This document shows, one piece after another, positions 1 to 6,001 of a stretch of 9,326 nt of DNA. The stretch is from assembly GCA_023450335.1 (NCBI GenBank), contig JAEXHA010000026.1:1-9326 (forward strand), in the 5' to 3' direction. Position 1 is the stretch's first letter; each line of letters opens with the position of its first letter. The position numbers and the translations under genes are program-made. The notes under the pieces are model-generated. The model worked only from the letters and a program-made list of their open reading frames with translations, was not told the DNA's origin and did not search any database. The stretch is from Actinomycetes bacterium (GTDB taxonomy: Bacteria > Actinomycetota > Actinomycetes > Actinomycetales > Microbacteriaceae).

Positions 1-43
1 GCGGACGGCAACGGCGACGTCGTAACGCGCGGGGACGCCTTCG
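1..43. other. left edge, no gene assigned
   Basis: This short stretch precedes the first gene. One forward frame stays open through it, but that frame continues as an arginine-rich shadow of the glycosyltransferase gene and looks non-coding. At 20-25 there is TCGTAA, which could be a poor -35 element 18 bases before the TAGGAT hexamer. I see no RNA gene, repeat or terminator here. Confidence 0.4.
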
Positions 44-49
44 TAGGAT
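44..49 (+). promoter_or_regulatory. candidate -10 element for a leaderless transcript
   Basis: TAGGAT fits the actinobacterial -10 pattern TANNNT. It ends six bases before the ATG at 56, so transcription would begin at or next to the start codon. No purine-rich ribosome binding site could act from such a position. The -35 region is weak. Confidence 0.5.
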
Positions 50-55
50 GGGGGC

Positions 56-1276
56 ATGTCGAGGCGCGCCGTGCTCTGGAGCGCGTTCGTCGTCGTCCAC
101 CTGTGGGTGGCCGTGCTCGGGTTCGTCTTGCCCAACGAGCCGATGGGCGACGTGTACCGGGTGTACGAGCCGTGGTCGGAGGCGGCACTGGCCGGCACCG
201 GCATCGTCGGCATCGACAGCGCGTGGGTGTACCCGCAGCTGGCGCTGGGCCCCATGCTGCTCGCGCACCTGCTCGCGCCGATCGCGGGGTACGCCGTCGC
301 GTGGGCCGTGCTCATCACGTTCGTCGACGCGGTGGGGTTCGCCGTGCTGGTGGGCCGGGCGCGCTCGCGCGGGCGCACGACCGCCGCTGCGTTCTGGCTC
401 GGCTACCTCGCACTGCTCGGCCCGATCGGCATGTACCGGCTCGACGCGTTCACCGTGCCGCTGGTGATCGTCGCCGGCCTGTGGCTGATCGGCCGGCCCT
501 GGGTCGCATCGGTGCTGCTGGCGCTGGCGACGTGGATCAAGGTGTGGCCCGCCGCCGTGCTCGCCGCGGCCGTCGTCGCCGCGCGCGGCCGCGTGGCGCT
601 GATGGGTGGGGCGGCGCTGGTCACCGTGTTCACGATGGCCGCCGTCATCCTCGCCGGCGGCGGTGCGCATCTGTTCGGGTTCATCGCCGACCAGGGCACG
701 CGGGGTCTGCAGATCGAGGCGCCGGTGAGCACGCCGTTCATGTGGGGCGCGCTGCAGGGGGTCGACGGGTTCTGGGTCTACTACTCGACCGAGATGCTCA
801 CTTTCGAGGTGACCGGCACCGACATCGACCCGGTGATCGCAGCGATGACGCCGGTGCTGATCGTCGTCATCGCCGTCGTGGCCGTCGCCGGCGGGGTCCA
901 GGCGGCGCGCGGAGCGAGCTTCACGCGGCTGTTCCCGCCGCTGTCGCTCGCGCTGACGACCGGTTTCATCGTGTGCAACAAGGTCGGCTCGCCGCAGTAT
1001 GCGTCGTGGCTCATCCCGTCGCTCGTGGTCGGTCTCGTGCTCGACCGGCGCCGATGGCTCGGCCCGGCCGCACTGGCCGGCGCCATCGCGCTGCTGACCC
1101 AGGCCGTGTACCCGCTGCTGTATGCCGGTCTCCTCGACCCCGAGCCGGTCGCCGTCAGTGTCCTCACCGTGCGCAACGGCCTGCTGGTCGCGCTGTTCGT
1201 GTGGATGGTCGTACGCGTGGTGCGTGTGCCCGTCCACCGTCGCCTGGGTGTCAGACGCCCGGCATCCATCACCTGA
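56..1276 (+). CDS. GT87-family (DUF2029) membrane glycosyltransferase
   Basis: A 406-residue polytopic membrane protein, apart from loops almost entirely hydrophobic, with roughly ten membrane segments; the first spans about residues 7-26. It resembles the GT87 family, polyprenyl-phosphate-sugar-dependent mannosyltransferases of the GT-C fold that work in actinobacterial lipoglycan and cell-envelope assembly. Supporting signs are an acidic residue in the first outer loop (GDVYRVY, D32), the TWIKVWP segment at 159-165 with a conserved-type lysine (K162), and NKVGSPQYASWLIP at 308-321, which matches the SPQYxxWLxP signature of the family. The start at 56 sits behind a TANNNT box, supporting a leaderless ATG. 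The C-terminus (about 386-406) is a short basic cytoplasmic tail. The sugar and acceptor cannot be read from sequence. The next gene begins 15 bases after the stop, so the two are probably co-transcribed. Confidence 0.85.
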   Translation: MSRRAVLWSAFVVVHLWVAVLGFVLPNEPMGDVYRVYEPWSEAALAGTGIVGIDSAWVYPQLALGPMLLAHLLAPIAGYAVAWAVLITFVDAVGFAVLVGRARSRGRTTAAAFWLGYLALLGPIGMYRLDAFTVPLVIVAGLWLIGRPWVASVLLALATWIKVWPAAVLAAAVVAARGRVALMGGAALVTVFTMAAVILAGGGAHLFGFIADQGTRGLQIEAPVSTPFMWGALQGVDGFWVYYSTEMLTFEVTGTDIDPVIAAMTPVLIVVIAVVAVAGGVQAARGASFTRLFPPLSLALTTGFIVCNKVGSPQYASWLIPSLVVGLVLDRRRWLGPAALAGAIALLTQAVYPLLYAGLLDPEPVAVSVLTVRNGLLVALFVWMVVRVVRVPVHRRLGVRRPASIT

Positions 1277-1281
1277 AAACC

Positions 1282-1286
1282 GGAGG
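1282..1286 (+). promoter_or_regulatory. Shine-Dalgarno site for the thiamine-binding gene
   Basis: GGAGG lies five bases before the ATG at 1292, in the short gap after the glycosyltransferase stop codon. It is one of the few strong ribosome binding sites in the window and fixes the start of the downstream gene. Confidence 0.8.
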
Positions 1287-1291
1287 TCCCC

Positions 1292-1600
1292 ATGCTCATC
1301 GCCTTCTCGGTCGCCCCCAGCGGCACCGGCCGTTCCGACGGCTCTGTCCATGACGCCGTCGCCGCCGCCGTGCGGGTCGTCCGTGCGTCGGGCCTGCCGC
1401 ACCGCACCAGCAGCATGTTCACCGAGGTCGAGGGCGACTGGGACGAGGTGATGGCGGTCGTCAAGGCCGCGACCGATGCCGTGATGCCCTTCGGCTCGCG
1501 GGTATCGCTCGTGTTGAAAGCCGACATCCGCCCCGGCTACACCGGCGAGCTCGACGCCAAGCTCACCCGGCTCGAACAGGCGATCGAAGACGTGCCGTGA
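1292..1600 (+). CDS. thiamine-binding protein (MTH1187/YkoF-like, DUF77)
   Basis: A 102-residue soluble protein of the MTH1187/YkoF-like superfamily, small ferredoxin-like proteins that bind thiamine or related ligands; the precise physiological role is not settled. It opens with the typical MLIAFSVAPSG strand, where the family has a conserved V-P/A-S/T-G stretch. It continues with a helix (about 18-33), HRTSSMFTEVEGDWDEVMAVVKAATD (37-62), and a final strand, SRVSLVLKADIRPGYTGELDAKLTRLEQAI. Length is normal for the family and there is no signal peptide. The start is supported by GGAGG five bases upstream. Its stop codon overlaps the GTG start of the Nudix gene (GTGA), so the two are probably translationally coupled. 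No TPP riboswitch is visible nearby, so a link to thiamine metabolism rests only on homology. Confidence 0.85.
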   Translation: MLIAFSVAPSGTGRSDGSVHDAVAAAVRVVRASGLPHRTSSMFTEVEGDWDEVMAVVKAATDAVMPFGSRVSLVLKADIRPGYTGELDAKLTRLEQAIEDVP

Positions 1601-2334
1601 CGAACGACCGTCTCGCGCGCATGCGGGCCGAGATCACCGGCCCGGGCGGCACCTCCGATGCGCCCGAGGTCGCGGTCGCCGCCACGGTCGTGATCGCCCG
1701 CGACACGACGGCGGGCCCCGAGGTGCTCATGATCGAACGGCCCGACCGGGGCAGTTTCGCCGGCGCGTGGGTGTTTCCGGGAGGCAAGATCGAGCCGGGC
1801 GATGCGGGCGGCAGCGAGGGGGAGCGGGCCCGGTCCGCGGGCGTGCGCGAAACCCAGGAGGAGACGGGACTGATCTTGGCGCCCGGCGCGCTGCAGCCGT
1901 TGAGCAGATGGATGCCGCCCGCGAGCGTCGCGCTGCGCATCCGCACCTGGTTCTTCGTGACCTCCGATCCCGGTGGGGAGCTCGTCCTGGCCGCCGACGA
2001 GGCCGTGCGCGCCGCGTGGCTCCGGCCGTCCGACGCGCTCGATCGCCATGGGCGGGGCGAGCTGACGCTGTACCCGCCCACGTGGGTCACCCTGCACGAC
2101 CTCGCAGAGCAGGGCGAGGTCGCCGACATCGTCGCGGCGGCGCGGCTGGCCGGCGTGCGCGCATTCGAGACCGCCACCCGCACGGTCGCAGACGGCACCC
2201 TGCTGCTGTGGCACGGCGACGATGACTACGACGAGGCCCCGGCGCCCAGCACTCCGGCATCCACGACCCCCGCAGCACCGGCCCGGCACCGCCTGGACCT
2301 GTCCGCGCTGCCGTGGGTGTACACCCGCAGCTGA
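1597..2334 (+). CDS. Nudix hydrolase with extended Nudix box
   Basis: A 245-residue Nudix-fold pyrophosphohydrolase. These enzymes cleave nucleoside diphosphates linked to another group, with divalent metal bound by the Nudix box. The box starts at FPGGKIEPGD (60-69) and ends with RETQEETGL (84-92), so the helix residues R84, E85, E88 and E89 are all present. Seven extra residues separate the two halves, and D69 stands where the consensus has glutamate. The following LSRWMPP (102-108) and WFFVTSDP (118-125) segments and the YPPTWVTLHDLA segment (159-170) resemble the NUDT19-like group, some of which hydrolyse CoA or its esters; the substrate here is unknown. Residues about 211-232 are a disordered Ala/Pro/Thr linker before a short conserved-looking end (LDLSALPWVYTRS). 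GTG is taken as start because it overlaps the upstream stop as GTGA. The gene ends one base before the metX stop on the other strand. Confidence 0.85.
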   Translation: MTNDRLARMRAEITGPGGTSDAPEVAVAATVVIARDTTAGPEVLMIERPDRGSFAGAWVFPGGKIEPGDAGGSEGERARSAGVRETQEETGLILAPGALQPLSRWMPPASVALRIRTWFFVTSDPGGELVLAADEAVRAAWLRPSDALDRHGRGELTLYPPTWVTLHDLAEQGEVADIVAAARLAGVRAFETATRTVADGTLLLWHGDDDYDEAPAPSTPASTTPAAPARHRLDLSALPWVYTRS

Positions 2335-2341
2335 CTCAGCT
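2329..2341. repeat. 13-base palindrome joining two stop codons
   Basis: AGCTGACTCAGCT is a perfect mirror around base 2335, the only base between the Nudix gene and metX. Both genes end AGC TGA on their own strand, which produces the symmetry. A one-base loop cannot form a stable RNA hairpin, so I do not call it a terminator. Confidence 0.5.
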
Positions 2342-3538
2342 CTCGAGCAGTCGGCGCAGGTGCGTGCCGACGGCCGCTGTCTCGATGAGGAAACCGTCGT
2401 GGCCGAAGTCGCTGGACAAGACGATGGCGTCGTCGTCGATGGTCGTGCCGATGCCGCGGGCGATGCGCTGCTGTCCGTCCGCGGGGAAGAGGCGGTCGCT
2501 GTCGACGCCCAGCACGAGCGTGCGCGCGGTCACTCGCGCCAGCGCGTCGTCGACGCCGCCTCGGTCGCGCCCGACGTCGTGCGAGTTCATGGCCTCGACG
2601 AGCGTGAGGTACGTGTTGGCGTCGAAGCGGCGGGTGAACTTGTTGCCGTGGAAGTCGAGATAGCTCTCCACCGCGAACCGGCCGCCGTGCCCGAGCGGGC
2701 TCTTGCCGGACTGCCAGGTGCGCCCGAACCGCTGGTTCAGCTCGGTGTCGCTGCGGTAGCTGAGCATGGCCGCGCGTCGGGCGAGGGAGAGGCCGCGGTG
2801 GGGCCCGTCGCCGTCACCGGCGTCGTAGTACTGGCCGCCGTGGAATCGGGGGTCCATCTGGATCGTCGCCACCTGCAGCGAGTTGTGCGCGACCTGGTCG
2901 GCCGTCGTCACCGGCGGTGCCGACAGCACCGCGAGACGTTCGAGGCGGTCGGGGTGGCCGACGCCCCACTCCAGGGCGTGCATGCCGCCCATCGAGCCGC
3001 CGATCACCGCGGCCCAGCGGTCGATGCCCAGCGCGTCGGCCAGACGCACCTGCGCGGTGACCTGATCGCGGATCGTGAGATACGGGAACCGGGCGGCCCA
3101 TTCGTAGCCGTCCGGTGCGATGCTCGACGGGCCGGTCGAGCCCTGGCATCCGCCGAGGATGTTCGGAGCCACGACGAACCAGCGGTCGGTGTCGACCGGG
3201 GCGCCGGGGCCGACGACATCACCCCACCAGCCGTCGGTGGGGTGGCCGGGGCCGGCGGGGCCGCGCACATGACTGTCACCGGTGAGCGCATGGGCGATGA
3301 GCACGGCGTTGTCGCGCGCGGCGTTCAGTTCACCCCAGGTCTCGTAGGCCAACCGGATGCCGGGCAGCTCGGCTCCGCCCTCGGTGCGGAACGGCCCGGA
3401 CGCGGCGAACTGGCGCTGGCCGACCGGATCGCCGTCACGCCAGGCGCCCGTCGCGGGGGGACGGCCCAGCAGCTGGCGGGCGTCGGCCTCCGTGATCGGT
3501 GCGCTGGGCACCGTGTCTTCGGAGGTCTGCCAATCCAT
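2336..3538 (-). CDS. metX: homoserine O-acetyltransferase
   Basis: This 400-residue alpha/beta-hydrolase transfers acetyl from acetyl-CoA to homoserine, giving O-acetylhomoserine, the committed step of methionine synthesis. The catalytic triad is visible: the nucleophile S182 in GGSMGG, D348 in VDSDRLFP and H380 in DFGHDGF. Other family marks are LAYETWGELN (64-72), HALTGDSH (83-90), a WWGDVVGPG segment (104-112) and PNILGGCQGSTGPSS (125-139). Length fits the family. I chose the ATG at 3538 (MDWQTSEDTV). Longer readings run into the repeat-rich gap and have no family likeness. A GACAAT hexamer ends six bases before this ATG, suggesting a leaderless start; GGAG only two bases away is too close to act normally. 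It follows metY on the same strand after 175 bases, and the two supply consecutive pathway steps. Acetyl rather than succinyl specificity is inferred from family and partner. Confidence 0.95.
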   Translation of the reverse strand: MDWQTSEDTVPSAPITEADARQLLGRPPATGAWRDGDPVGQRQFAASGPFRTEGGAELPGIRLAYETWGELNAARDNAVLIAHALTGDSHVRGPAGPGHPTDGWWGDVVGPGAPVDTDRWFVVAPNILGGCQGSTGPSSIAPDGYEWAARFPYLTIRDQVTAQVRLADALGIDRWAAVIGGSMGGMHALEWGVGHPDRLERLAVLSAPPVTTADQVAHNSLQVATIQMDPRFHGGQYYDAGDGDGPHRGLSLARRAAMLSYRSDTELNQRFGRTWQSGKSPLGHGGRFAVESYLDFHGNKFTRRFDANTYLTLVEAMNSHDVGRDRGGVDDALARVTARTLVLGVDSDRLFPADGQQRIARGIGTTIDDDAIVLSSDFGHDGFLIETAAVGTHLRRLLES

Positions 3539-3544
3539 GTCTCC

Positions 3545-3550
3545 ATTGTC
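3545..3550 (-). promoter_or_regulatory. candidate -10 element for metX
   Basis: On the minus strand GACAAT (four of six matches to TATAAT) ends six bases before the metX ATG. If used, it would give metX its own leaderless transcript separate from metY. No convincing -35 lies 16-18 bases upstream. Confidence 0.35.
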
Positions 3551-3602
3551 CCTGCCCGCCGCGACCCGCGGCCCCGTGTTACGGGCCGGCCCCACCACGA
3601 AA

Positions 3603-3675
3603 CCGCGAGAGAACAACCGGCGGACGAGAGAACGGGTGATAACCGTTCTCTCGGCGCGCAGTTGTTCTCTCGCGG
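3603..3675. repeat. 73-base nested inverted repeat in the metY-metX gap
   Basis: The outer arms are a perfect 15-base pair, CCGCGAGAGAACAAC at 3603-3617 and its reverse complement at 3661-3675. Inside them sits a perfect 11-base pair, CGAGAGAACGG at 3625-3635 and its complement at 3643-3653, around a 7-base loop (3636-3642). The two stems are separated by exactly seven bases on each side, so the element is symmetrical. All four arms share the core CGAGAGAAC. As RNA it would fold into one long stem with a 7x7 internal loop. It lies downstream of metY and upstream of metX. Only three T residues follow it in the direction of metX transcription, so a standard terminator is doubtful. It could be a multi-site operator, an attenuator, a processing site or a REP/MITE-like mobile palindrome. 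Confidence 0.8.
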
Positions 3676-3690
3676 CTGTTCTCTCGCGGC
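3663..3690. repeat. perfect 14-base tandem duplication
   Basis: TGTTCTCTCGCGGC occurs twice head to tail (3663-3676 and 3677-3690) with no mismatch. The first copy is part of the right outer arm of the nested inverted repeat; the second is an extra copy outside it. It brings the CGAGAGAAC core to five copies within about 85 bases. The rest of the gap (3551-3602 and 3691-3713) shows nothing I recognise. Confidence 0.8.
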
Positions 3691-3713
3691 CGGGGAGGTG
3701 CGAGGGGGCGGTG

Positions 3714-5036
3714 TCAGGCCCGGGCGGCCTCGCTGACGCGGCGGGCCGCGTCGAAGGCGTGCGCGAGGTCGGCCTTGAGGTCGTCGATGTTCTCCAAGCC
3801 CACCGACAGGCGCACCAGGCCCGGTGTGACGCCCGCGCTCAGCTGCTGCTCGGGCGTGAGCTGCGAGTGCGTGGTCGAGGCGGGGTGGATCACCAGCGAG
3901 CGCACGTCGCCGATGTTGGCGAGGTGGCTGAACAGCTCGAGCGAGTTGACGAACTCACGCCCGGCGTCCACGCCGCCCTTCAGCTCGAACGACACGACGG
4001 CGCCCACGCCCTTCGGGGCGTACCGGTTGGCCAGCGCGTACCACGGCGAGGTGGGCAGGCCCGAGTAGTTGACCGAGGCGACATCGTCGCGGTTCTCGAG
4101 CCACTCGGCGATCTCCTGGGTGTTCTGCACGTGACGCTCGATGCGCAGCGACAGGGTTTCGATGCCCTGGATCAGGTTCCACGCGCTCTGCGGCGAGATG
4201 GCCGAGCCGAGGTCGCGCAGCAGCTGCACGCGCGCCTTGATGATGTAGGCCAGGCCGTCGCCGACGGCGGCCGTGTACGAGGCGCCGTGGTACGAGGGGT
4301 CGGGCTCGGTCAGGCCCGGGAAGGTGTCGACATGCTGCGACCAGGGGAAGGTGCCGCCGTCGATGATGACACCGCCGATGGTGGTGCCGTGACCGCCGAG
4401 GAACTTCGTGATCGAGTGGGTGACGATGTCGGCACCGTGCTCGAAGGGCCGGATCAGGTAGGGCGTCGCGATGGTGTTGTCGACGATGAGCGGCACACCG
4501 GCATCGTGGGCGATGTCGGCCACGGTGCGGATGTCGAGCACATTGATGCGGGGGTTGCCGATGGTCTCGGCGAACAGGAGCTTCGTGTTCGGGCGCACCG
4601 CACGGCGCCACTCGTCGGCATCGTCCTGGTTCTCGACGAACGTGACCTCGATGCCGAGCTTGGCAAGCGTGTACTTGAACAGGTTGTAGGTGCCGCCGTA
4701 GATCGAGCTCGACGCGACGAAATGGTCGCCGGCCTGCGCGATGTTCAGGATCGCGAAGGTCGAGGCGGCCTGACCGCTGGAGAGCACGAGCGCTCCGGTG
4801 CCGCCCTCGAGCGCCGCGAGACGCTGCTCGAGCACGTCCTGCGTCGGGTTCTGGATGCGCGTGTAGATGTTGCCGAACTCGGCCAGCGCGAACAGGTTCG
4901 CGGCGTGGTCGGTGTTGTCGAACACGTACGACGTGGTCTGGTAGATCGGCGTGGCGCGGGCCTTGGTCACCGGGTCCGGCGCGGCGCCGGAGTGGATCTG
5001 CTTGGTCTCGAAGCGCCAGTTCTCGGGTGCGGGCAT
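3714..5036 (-). CDS. metY: O-acetylhomoserine sulfhydrylase
   Basis: A 440-residue PLP enzyme of the Cys/Met metabolism family that replaces the acetyl group of O-acetylhomoserine with sulfide, forming homocysteine. The PLP lysine is K211 in HSITKFLGGHG; D186 in IVDNTIATP would bind the pyridine nitrogen, and SIYGGTYNLF (111-120) holds the PLP-stacking tyrosine. RIQNPTQDVLEQRLAALEGG (60-79), SSGQAAS (86-92) and SLVIHPASTTHSQL (380-393) are typical of the sulfhydrylase branch rather than cystathionine gamma-synthase, as is the length. I take the ATG at 5036 because GGAG stands six bases before it. An ATG four codons upstream overlaps that site and lacks one of its own. The reading frame stays open far upstream, but that part is arginine-rich shadow of the dehydrogenase gene. 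It has its own leader and candidate promoter, with metX downstream. Confidence 0.95.
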   Translation of the reverse strand: MPAPENWRFETKQIHSGAAPDPVTKARATPIYQTTSYVFDNTDHAANLFALAEFGNIYTRIQNPTQDVLEQRLAALEGGTGALVLSSGQAASTFAILNIAQAGDHFVASSSIYGGTYNLFKYTLAKLGIEVTFVENQDDADEWRRAVRPNTKLLFAETIGNPRINVLDIRTVADIAHDAGVPLIVDNTIATPYLIRPFEHGADIVTHSITKFLGGHGTTIGGVIIDGGTFPWSQHVDTFPGLTEPDPSYHGASYTAAVGDGLAYIIKARVQLLRDLGSAISPQSAWNLIQGIETLSLRIERHVQNTQEIAEWLENRDDVASVNYSGLPTSPWYALANRYAPKGVGAVVSFELKGGVDAGREFVNSLELFSHLANIGDVRSLVIHPASTTHSQLTPEQQLSAGVTPGLVRLSVGLENIDDLKADLAHAFDAARRVSEAARA

Positions 5037-5042
5037 GTCGGG

Positions 5043-5046
5043 CTCC
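5043..5046 (-). promoter_or_regulatory. Shine-Dalgarno site that sets the metY start
   Basis: On the minus strand GGAG precedes the ATG at 5036 by six bases, an ideal spacing. The alternative ATG at 5048 partly overlaps this same site and has no purine tract before it, so the shorter reading is preferred. Confidence 0.7.
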
Positions 5047-5067
5047 ATCTGGACGGTACGCCGCGAC

Positions 5068-5107
5068 GGATGCCGGGCGCTGGAGTAGACGCTATGCACC
5101 GGCATCC
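5068..5107. repeat. 9-base inverted repeat around the metY -10 region
   Basis: GGATGCCGG at 5068-5076 and CCGGCATCC at 5099-5107 are perfect reverse complements 22 bases apart. One arm lies in the spacer between the proposed metY -35 and -10 boxes, the other just past the expected transcription start. The layout would suit an operator pair or a leader hairpin. Caution is needed because the same 9-mer is scattered through the whole window, including inside genes. Confidence 0.45.
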
Positions 5108-5117
5108 AGGAAGCCAA
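5089..5117 (-). promoter_or_regulatory. candidate metY promoter
   Basis: On the minus strand TTGGCT (5117-5112) and TAGCGT (5094-5089) are 17 bases apart, a reasonable -35/-10 pair for a housekeeping sigma factor. Transcription would begin near 5082, giving metY a leader of about 45 bases. That is too short for a SAM riboswitch, and none is visible. Confidence 0.5.
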
Positions 5118-5129
5118 AGGGTGGGAAAT

Positions 5130-5139
5130 GTTACGTAAC
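5130..5139. promoter_or_regulatory. GTTACGTAAC palindrome, possible operator
   Basis: A perfect 10-base palindrome in the AT-richest part of the divergent metY/dehydrogenase region, flanked by further A/T pairs. It lies about 50 bases upstream of the predicted metY transcription start and about 70 bases before the dehydrogenase start codon. The shape suits a dimeric regulator, but I cannot name one. Confidence 0.4.
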
Positions 5140-5165
5140 TTTCGCTGGGCGCGACTCGCACCCTC

Positions 5166-5200
5166 TTGACATGCGCCGACAGCCGCGGGCTGGGTACCGT
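5166..5200 (+). promoter_or_regulatory. candidate promoter elements for the dehydrogenase
   Basis: TTGACA at 5166-5171 is a perfect -35 hexamer. TACCGT at 5195-5200 fits TANNNT and ends seven bases before the ATG at 5208, again implying a leaderless start. The spacer between the two is 23 bases, too long for a normal pair, so only one of them may be functional. Confidence 0.35.
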
Positions 5201-5207
5201 GGGAGCC

Positions 5208-5990
5208 ATGACCAGACGTGCAGTGGTGACCGGAGCCAGTTCGGGGATCGGCGAGGCGGTGGTACGCGCGCTGCGCGCGACCGGGTGGGATGTCGTGGGC
5301 GTCGCCCGACGCGCCGATCGGCTCGAGGCGCTGGACGCCGAGATCGGCTCGGAATCGTTCGCCGCCGATCTCACCCAGCAGGCCGACGTCGAGGCCCTGG
5401 CCCGGCACCTGGCCGATTCGGGCCCGGTGCACGCGCTCGTGCACGTGGCCGGCGGCGCCCGCGGCACCGATCGGGTCGAAGACGGCGATCCTGACGACTG
5501 GCGCTGGATGTTCGAGGTCAACGTGCTGTCGGCGCAGCTGGTGACGGCGGCGCTGCTCCCGCTGCTGCGGGTCGGCGCAGACCAGACCGGGCACGCCGAC
5601 ACGGTGTTCGTCACCTCGACGGCGGCGCAGACCGCCTACCCCGGCGGCGCCGGTTACAACGCCGCCAAGGCGGGCGAGTCGATGGTGGCCCGGGCCCTGC
5701 GCCTCGAGCTGAACGGTGAGCCGATCCGCGTCGTCGAGGTCGCCCCCGGCATGGTGTACACCGAAGAGTTCACCCTCAACCGGCTCGACGGCGACAAAGT
5801 GGCCGCTGAGCGCGTGTACGAGGGCGTGCAGAACCCGCTGACTGCCGGCGACGTCGCCGACGTCATCGCCTATGCGCTGAACGCCCCGGGGCACGTCAAC
5901 CTCGACCTGATCACGATGCGCCCGGTCGCCCAGTCGGCGCAGCACCTGCTGGCGCGCGGTCCGCTGCGCAGCGCGCTCGCCGACCGCTGA
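5208..5990 (+). CDS. YdfG-like short-chain dehydrogenase/reductase
   Basis: A 260-residue classical SDR oxidoreductase using NAD(P). The nucleotide-binding motif TGASSGIG is at 8-15. R34/R35 after the second strand (GVARRADRL) hint at NADP preference. N105 in EVNVLS, S137 in TSTAA, and Y150 and K154 in YNAAK complete the catalytic tetrad. The usual NNAG is changed to HVAG (79-82). The C-terminal part, from PGMVYTEEF (180-188) to VNLDLITMRPVAQS (230-243), closely resembles E. coli YdfG, which oxidises serine and 3-hydroxy acids and reduces malonic semialdehyde; that substrate range is plausible but unproven. The ATG at 5208 is chosen because the Rossmann strand begins directly there. A TTG 14 codons upstream would put the TTGACA box inside the gene. 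ung begins 11 bases after its stop and is probably in the same transcript. Confidence 0.88.
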   Translation: MTRRAVVTGASSGIGEAVVRALRATGWDVVGVARRADRLEALDAEIGSESFAADLTQQADVEALARHLADSGPVHALVHVAGGARGTDRVEDGDPDDWRWMFEVNVLSAQLVTAALLPLLRVGADQTGHADTVFVTSTAAQTAYPGGAGYNAAKAGESMVARALRLELNGEPIRVVEVAPGMVYTEEFTLNRLDGDKVAAERVYEGVQNPLTAGDVADVIAYALNAPGHVNLDLITMRPVAQSAQHLLARGPLRSALADR

Positions 5991-6001
5991 CCGGTTCGCC
6001 G

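Noticed and set aside
103..1353. Overlapping 416-codon + frame inside the glycosyltransferase gene
   Set aside because: Arg/Ala/Gly-rich out-of-frame reading of a GC-rich membrane-protein gene.
3539..3616. 26-residue N-terminal extension of MetX from a TTG at 3616
   Set aside because: It starts inside the outer arm of the inverted repeat, has no family likeness, and the ATG at 3538 gives a normal family N-terminus.
3595..3675. Standard rho-independent terminator for metY
   Set aside because: The stem is long enough but is interrupted by a 7x7 internal loop and followed by only three T residues before GC-rich sequence.
3603..3690. CRISPR array
   Set aside because: The units are inverted and tandem copies of a 14-15 base word with no regular spacers and no cas genes.
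2222..3736. 504-codon open frame on the + strand opposite metX
   Set aside because: It is the antisense shadow of a gene with clear catalytic residues; its translation is Arg/Ala/Val-rich with no recognisable domain, as expected from high third-position GC.
3357..5138. 593-codon open frame on the + strand opposite metY
   Set aside because: Same reason: antisense to metY, low-complexity basic translation, no start signal.
5037..5207. SAM or other riboswitch upstream of metY
   Set aside because: The predicted leader is only about 45 bases and shows none of the helices expected of a SAM aptamer; the 9-base inverted repeat alone is not enough.
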